A stretch of DNA of 17,947 nucleotides, taken from Rhodospirillales bacterium (GTDB lineage Bacteria > Pseudomonadota > Alphaproteobacteria > Acetobacterales > Acetobacteraceae). The stretch is taken from assembly GCA_018971455.1 (NCBI GenBank), contig JAGXAV010000006.1, positions 1 to 17,947 of the forward strand, read 5' to 3'. The notes under the pieces are model-generated. The model made no database searches, was not told the origin of the DNA, and saw nothing but the letters and a program-made list of their open reading frames with translations. Positions within the stretch are counted from its first letter, which is position 1. Every line of letters begins with the position of its first letter. The position numbers and the translations under genes were made by a program. Of the stretch, positions 14,978-17,947 are shown piece after piece.

Positions 14978-15176
14978 GATGCCGGCCGGTCTCCTGGCTC
15001 GCGACTGGCGGGAAGCATGCGCTCCCCGGCGATCCCGTCGGCCTTCTCGCCCTGTTGCGGCGGGCAATGGCTCATCGGACGGAATCTCGCCGCCTACAGT
15101 TGCGGGGGCAGCCGCGGAGTAGCCGGTGATCCGGCGTCGCGCGTTCCCGTTTCAGCCCTTGCGGGCCACCGGCATC
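14978..15176 (-). ncRNA. Cobalamin riboswitch (AdoCbl-type) upstream of btuB
   Basis: Read on the minus strand, all core parts are present in order. The 5' P1 strand is GATGCCGG (15176-15169); GGGCTGAAACGGGAA is at 15158-15144; the conserved GCTGCCCCCGCAACTGTA is at 15112-15095; the B12 box AGCCAGGAGACCGGCC is at 14999-14984; and the 3' P1 strand CCGGCATC (14985-14978) pairs perfectly with the 5' strand. When bound by cobalamin this RNA lowers expression of the downstream gene, here the btuB-like receptor 135 bases further on. The platform between 14977 and 14843 lacks an obvious T-run terminator, so translational control is more likely. The selectivity for AdoCbl over other cobalamins is not readable by eye. 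Confidence 0.96.
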
Positions 15177-15195
15177 TGATTTGGTTGTAGCGCAG

Positions 15196-15225
15196 ATTAA
15201 GCGGAAATGAAGGGGCGTTTTGCAA
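15196..15225 (-). promoter_or_regulatory. Putative btuB/riboswitch promoter
   Basis: On the minus strand TTGCAA (15225-15220) and CTTAAT (15201-15196) are separated by 18 bases; each matches four of six sigma-70 consensus bases. Transcription would begin around 15189, a few bases before the riboswitch P1 strand. The -35 box touches the T-run of the upstream terminator, so the two elements are back to back. By-eye prediction. Confidence 0.45.
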
Positions 15226-15256
15226 AAAAAAGAGCCCGGCCATGGGGCCGGGCTCT
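15224..15256 (-). terminator. Rho-independent terminator of the binding-protein gene
   Basis: On the minus strand an 11-bp GC-rich stem, AGAGCCCGGCC paired with GGCCGGGCTCT, with a 4-base loop (15242-15245) is followed by eight T residues (complement of the A-run 15224-15231). It lies 28 bases after the stop codon at 15284. This is a textbook intrinsic terminator and insulates the btuB riboswitch transcript from the gene upstream. Confidence 0.93.
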
Positions 15257-15283
15257 CTCCTAGCAGCCAGTAGATTGGCGATG

Positions 15284-16390
15284 TTACATCTGGGCGTAGT
15301 TGCCGTCGTGCCAGATATAGAAGACGTAGTCGGACTTCATGACATCGCCCTTCTTGTCGTAGGAGATCGGGCCGAGGACGGTGTTCCAGGTGCCGGCGCG
15401 CAGCACGGCGGCGACCTTCTTGGCATCGACCGTGCCGGCCTTGTTGGCCGCGTCGGCCCATTCCTGCACGGCGGCATAGGCGTAGAGCACGTAGCCTTCG
15501 GGATCGATCCCCTTGGCCTTGAAGGCCTTCACCACCGCGGCCGCGGTCGGGCGCAGGCGCGGGTCGGACGGGAAGGTCATCATGGCGCCTTCGCCGGCGC
15601 TGCCGGTGATCTGCCAGAACTCCTTGGTAACCAGCGCGTCCCCGCCAATCACCGTGACGTGCATGCCCTGCTCCTTGGCCTGGCGCATGATCAGCCCGGT
15701 CTCGGTGTGGTAACCGCCGATATAGATAACGTCGATATTCGCCTGCTTGAGGCGGCTGACGAGGGCGGAATAATCCTTCTCGCCGGGCACATAGGCCTCG
15801 TACAGCGTTTCCTTCACGCCGTTCAGGTTGAGGTTCTTCTTGGTCTCGTCGGCGAGGCCTTTGCCGTAGGCGGTGTTGTCGTTCAGGATCGCGATCTTGC
15901 GGCCCTTGAACTCCTTGGCCATGAAGTCGCCGGCAACCTTGCCTTGCTGGTCATCGCGCCCGCAGGTGCGGAAGATGTTCCAGGTGCCCTTGTCGGTCAG
16001 CGCCGGGTTGGTCGAGGCCGGGGTGATCTGCAGGATGCCTTCGTCGGCATAGACCTTGCTGGCCGGGATCGAGCTCGACGAGCAGAAATGGCCATCGACG
16101 AAGACCACCTTCTTGGACGCCATGTCATTGGCGACCGAGACCGCCTGCTTCGGGTCGCAGGCATCATCGCCGACGTTGAGCACGAGCTTCTTGCCGAGCA
16201 CGCCACCCTTGGCGTTGATGTCGTCCACCGCCATGCCGGCGCCTTCCTTGAGCTGCTGGCCGAAGCTCGCATACTCACCGGTCATCGGGCCGGCGGCGCC
16301 GATCTGGATCTGCGCCATCGCTGGCGTCGCCGCCACCGCCATGATAGCCGCCAGCGACGCGGCGCCGGCGAACATGGTCTTTTTCAACAT
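15284..16390 (-). CDS. Branched-chain amino acid-type ABC transporter substrate-binding protein (LivJ-like)
   Basis: This is a periplasmic type I binding protein of the Leu/Ile/Val (LIVAT) group. The 368-residue precursor has a signal peptide (residues 1-26, ending PAMA before QIQIG). It then opens with IGAAGPMTGEYASFGQQLKEG, followed by AVDDINAKGGVLGKK, DDACDPKQAVSVANDM and ITPASTNPALTDKG, all standard for LivJ/LivK. C78 and C103 could form the disulfide known in this family. ATG 16390 is preceded by AAGGGTGG at a good distance; an in-frame ATG at 16456 would not leave a clean signal peptide. No liv permease or ATPase genes are next to it, so the protein may serve a transporter encoded elsewhere. 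The ligand (branched-chain amino acid, amide or other) is not certain. Confidence 0.93.
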   Translation of the reverse strand: MLKKTMFAGAASLAAIMAVAATPAMAQIQIGAAGPMTGEYASFGQQLKEGAGMAVDDINAKGGVLGKKLVLNVGDDACDPKQAVSVANDMASKKVVFVDGHFCSSSSIPASKVYADEGILQITPASTNPALTDKGTWNIFRTCGRDDQQGKVAGDFMAKEFKGRKIAILNDNTAYGKGLADETKKNLNLNGVKETLYEAYVPGEKDYSALVSRLKQANIDVIYIGGYHTETGLIMRQAKEQGMHVTVIGGDALVTKEFWQITGSAGEGAMMTFPSDPRLRPTAAAVVKAFKAKGIDPEGYVLYAYAAVQEWADAANKAGTVDAKKVAAVLRAGTWNTVLGPISYDKKGDVMKSDYVFYIWHDGNYAQM

Positions 16391-16562
16391 GAATCCACCC
16401 TTATGAAAGCTGTGTTGCGGCGCAAAACGCGCGGCAGGCCTGCACTGTATGCGCATCTGCGCGGGCTGGAAAGGGGTGAGTGACGGGTCATCCCTTGCCT
16501 CGCCGGCCAGCCGCTTCTAATACCGGCCGCCCCGCCAGACCGGGGGACGAGAGGAATGTGTC

Positions 16563-17947
16563 ATGGCGTCGATGACCGAACTTTCCGAAACGAACCCCGC
16601 ACTCGCCGTCCAGGCGGCGATGCTGGCGCGCCCGGCAGGGCCCGAGCGGCGCATGGCCGATGCCATCCGCGCGCTCGCCATCGACGCCGTGGAGGCGGCC
16701 AAATCCGGCCATCCGGGCATGCCGATGGGCATGGCGGACGTGGCGACGGCGCTGTGGTCGCGCGTTCTGAAATTCGATGCCGCCGACCCGCGATGGCCCG
16801 ACCGTGACCGCTTCGTGCTGTCGGCCGGGCATGGGTCCATGCTGCTCTATGCGCTGTTGCACCTGACCGGCCATGCCGGCATGGGAATCGAGGAGCTGAA
16901 GCGCTTCCGCCAGCTCCACTCGCCGGCCGCGGGCCATCCGGAATATGGCGAGCATCCCGCCATCGAGACGACCACCGGACCGCTCGGCCAGGGCATCGCA
17001 ACCGCCGTCGGCATGGCGCTTGCCGAGCGCATGATGGCCGCACGCTTCGGGCGCAGCCTGGTCGATCACCGTACCTGGGTGATCGCGTCGGACGGCGATC
17101 TGATGGAGGGCATCAGCCACGAGGCGGCAAGCCTGGCCGGGCATCTGCGCCTGGATCGGCTGACTGTGCTGTGGGACGACAATTCGATCTCGATCGACGG
17201 CGACACGGCGATTTCAACCTCTGACGATCAGCTGAAGCGGTTCGCCGCCTATGGCTGGGCCACCAAGCGCGTTGACGGGCACGATGCCGGCCAGGTTGCA
17301 GCAGCCCTGTCGTTGGCGCAGCGCTCGAAGAAGCCGACGCTGATCGCCTGCCGTACCATTATCGGGTTTTCGGCGCCCACCAAGGCCGGGACGGCCGCCA
17401 GCCACGGTGCGCCGCTCGGAGCGGCCGAGGCGCAGGCGGCGAAGGCGGCGCTGGGCTGGAACCACGGCCCCTTCGACGTGCCGGACGGCATCGCCGAGCA
17501 GTGGCAGCGCGCCGGGGCGCGGGGCGCGGGGCCGCGCCGGGCATGGCTCAAGCGACTGGCTCGCCATCCGCAGCGGGCGGAGTTCGAACGCGTGATGGCC
17601 GGCCGCCTGCCGGAGGGGTTCCACGAGGCGATGGCGGCCTATAAGGCCGATCTGGTGGCCACGATGCCTAAGCTCGCGACCCGGCAATCAAGCCAGAAGG
17701 CGCTTGAGGTGATGGTGCCGGCGGTGCCGGAACTGGTGGGTGGGTCGGCGGACCTGACGGGCTCCAACCTCACGCTGGTGAAGGGAATGGGGACGGTGGT
17801 GCCGGGCAGCTATGGCGGACGCTACGTCCATTACGGCATCCGCGAGCACGGCATGGCCGCCGCGATGAACGGCATGGCGCTGCACGGCGGCATCATCCCC
17901 TACTCCGGCACGTTCCTCGTATTCTCCGATTACTGCCGCCCGTCGAT
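16563..17947 (+). CDS. tkt: Transketolase, N-terminal about two thirds (runs off the window)
   Basis: Transketolase moves two-carbon ketol units between sugar phosphates in the pentose phosphate (and Calvin) pathways, using thiamine diphosphate. The visible 461 residues include [12 protein letters not shown] (about 48-59), [14 protein letters not shown], the ThDP/Mg segment SDGDLMEG (176-183) through DDNSISIDG, and the start of the pyrimidine-binding domain with [10 protein letters not shown] and [12 protein letters not shown], whose Glu is the catalytic residue. ATG 16563 follows GAGAGGAA; ATG 16572 is an alternative. An N-terminal extension of about 25 residues precedes the conserved domain. 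The usual GDG of the ThDP motif reads SDG here. It is divergent from the binding-protein gene; TTGCCT (16495-16500) and TAATAC (16518-16523) form a weak promoter candidate in the 172-base gap. Confidence 0.95.
   Translation, partial: MASMTELSETNPALAVQAAMLARPAGPERRMADAIRALAIDAVEAAKSGHPGMPMGMADVATALWSRVLKFDAADPRWPDRDRFVLSAGHGSMLLYALLHLTGHAGMGIEELKRFRQLHSPAAGHPEYGEHPAIETTTGPLGQGIATAVGMALAERMMAARFGRSLVDHRTWVIASDGDLMEGISHEAASLAGHLRLDRLTVLWDDNSISIDGDTAISTSDDQLKRFAAYGWATKRVDGHDAGQVAAALSLAQRSKKPTLIACRTIIGFSAPTKAGTAASHGAPLGAAEAQAAKAALGWNHGPFDVPDGIAEQWQRAGARGAGPRRAWLKRLARHPQRAEFERVMAGRLPEGFHEAMAAYKADLVATMPKLATRQSSQKALEVMVPAVPELVGGSADLTGSNLTLVKGMGTVVPGSYGGRYVHYGIREHGMAAAMNGMALHGGIIPYSGTFLVFSDYCRPS

Noticed and set aside
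14337..15122. Plus-strand open frame across the btuB start and the riboswitch
   Set aside because: It overlaps the conserved riboswitch core and the btuB signal peptide region on the other strand; no start signal or domain.
16451..16462. GCGCA-N2-TGCGC palindrome in the binding-protein/transketolase gap
   Set aside because: Short GC-rich palindromes are expected by chance in this DNA, and it is not aligned with a convincing promoter on either strand.

Overview
The window is GC-rich, densely packed bacterial DNA. The gene order lysophospholipid acyltransferase - miaB - phoH - ybeY - corC, with start codons overlapping stop codons, is typical of Alphaproteobacteria. Overall protein style (PduO-type adenosyltransferase, BtuFCD/TonB cluster, uronate dehydrogenase-like enzyme) suggests Rhodospirillales/Acetobacteraceae, but this is an inference and the genus cannot be named from the sequence. 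No CRISPR array, tRNA, rRNA, insertion sequence or phage gene was seen.

Left part (1-4246, + strand): the end of a probable plsC-type acyltransferase, then a tRNA-modification/RNA-metabolism operon: miaB (tRNA methylthiotransferase), phoH/ybeZ (ATPase), ybeY (endoribonuclease/rRNA maturation) and corC (CBS-domain protein). In many relatives lnt follows corC; here corC runs head-on into the next operon with 4 bases between the stop codons.

Middle-left part (4251-7002, - strand): an EmrA-type membrane fusion protein preceded by a MarR regulator, with a palindrome over the probable marR promoter. Upstream lie a 57-residue DUF1328-type membrane peptide and a uronate dehydrogenase-like SDR enzyme. 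No EmrB partner is in the window.

Central part (7222-12722, + strand): a tightly packed operon of seven genes: a retropepsin-like aspartyl protease lipoprotein, a cation diffusion facilitator, BtuF-, BtuC- and BtuD-like ABC transporter parts, a proline-rich TonB, and a PduO-type cob(I)alamin adenosyltransferase. The first six are linked by 4-base start/stop overlaps. Convergent to it (12849-14843, - strand) is a BtuB-like TonB-dependent receptor, whose leader carries a clear cobalamin riboswitch with B12 box and closing P1 helix. Together these form a vitamin B12 uptake and activation module: outer-membrane receptor, energy coupling, periplasmic capture, inner-membrane import, adenosylation. 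The protease and metal transporter at the front of the operon are the least explained part.

Right part (15224-17947): a strong intrinsic terminator ends a periplasmic branched-chain amino acid-type binding protein gene (- strand) that has no visible permease partners. Divergent from it is a transketolase gene that runs off the window end.

I did not find a clearly new defence or mobile system. The best candidates for new biology are the coupling of an aspartyl protease lipoprotein and a CDF transporter with variant metal ligands to a B12 uptake operon, and the possibly leaderless, self-regulated marR-emrA unit.
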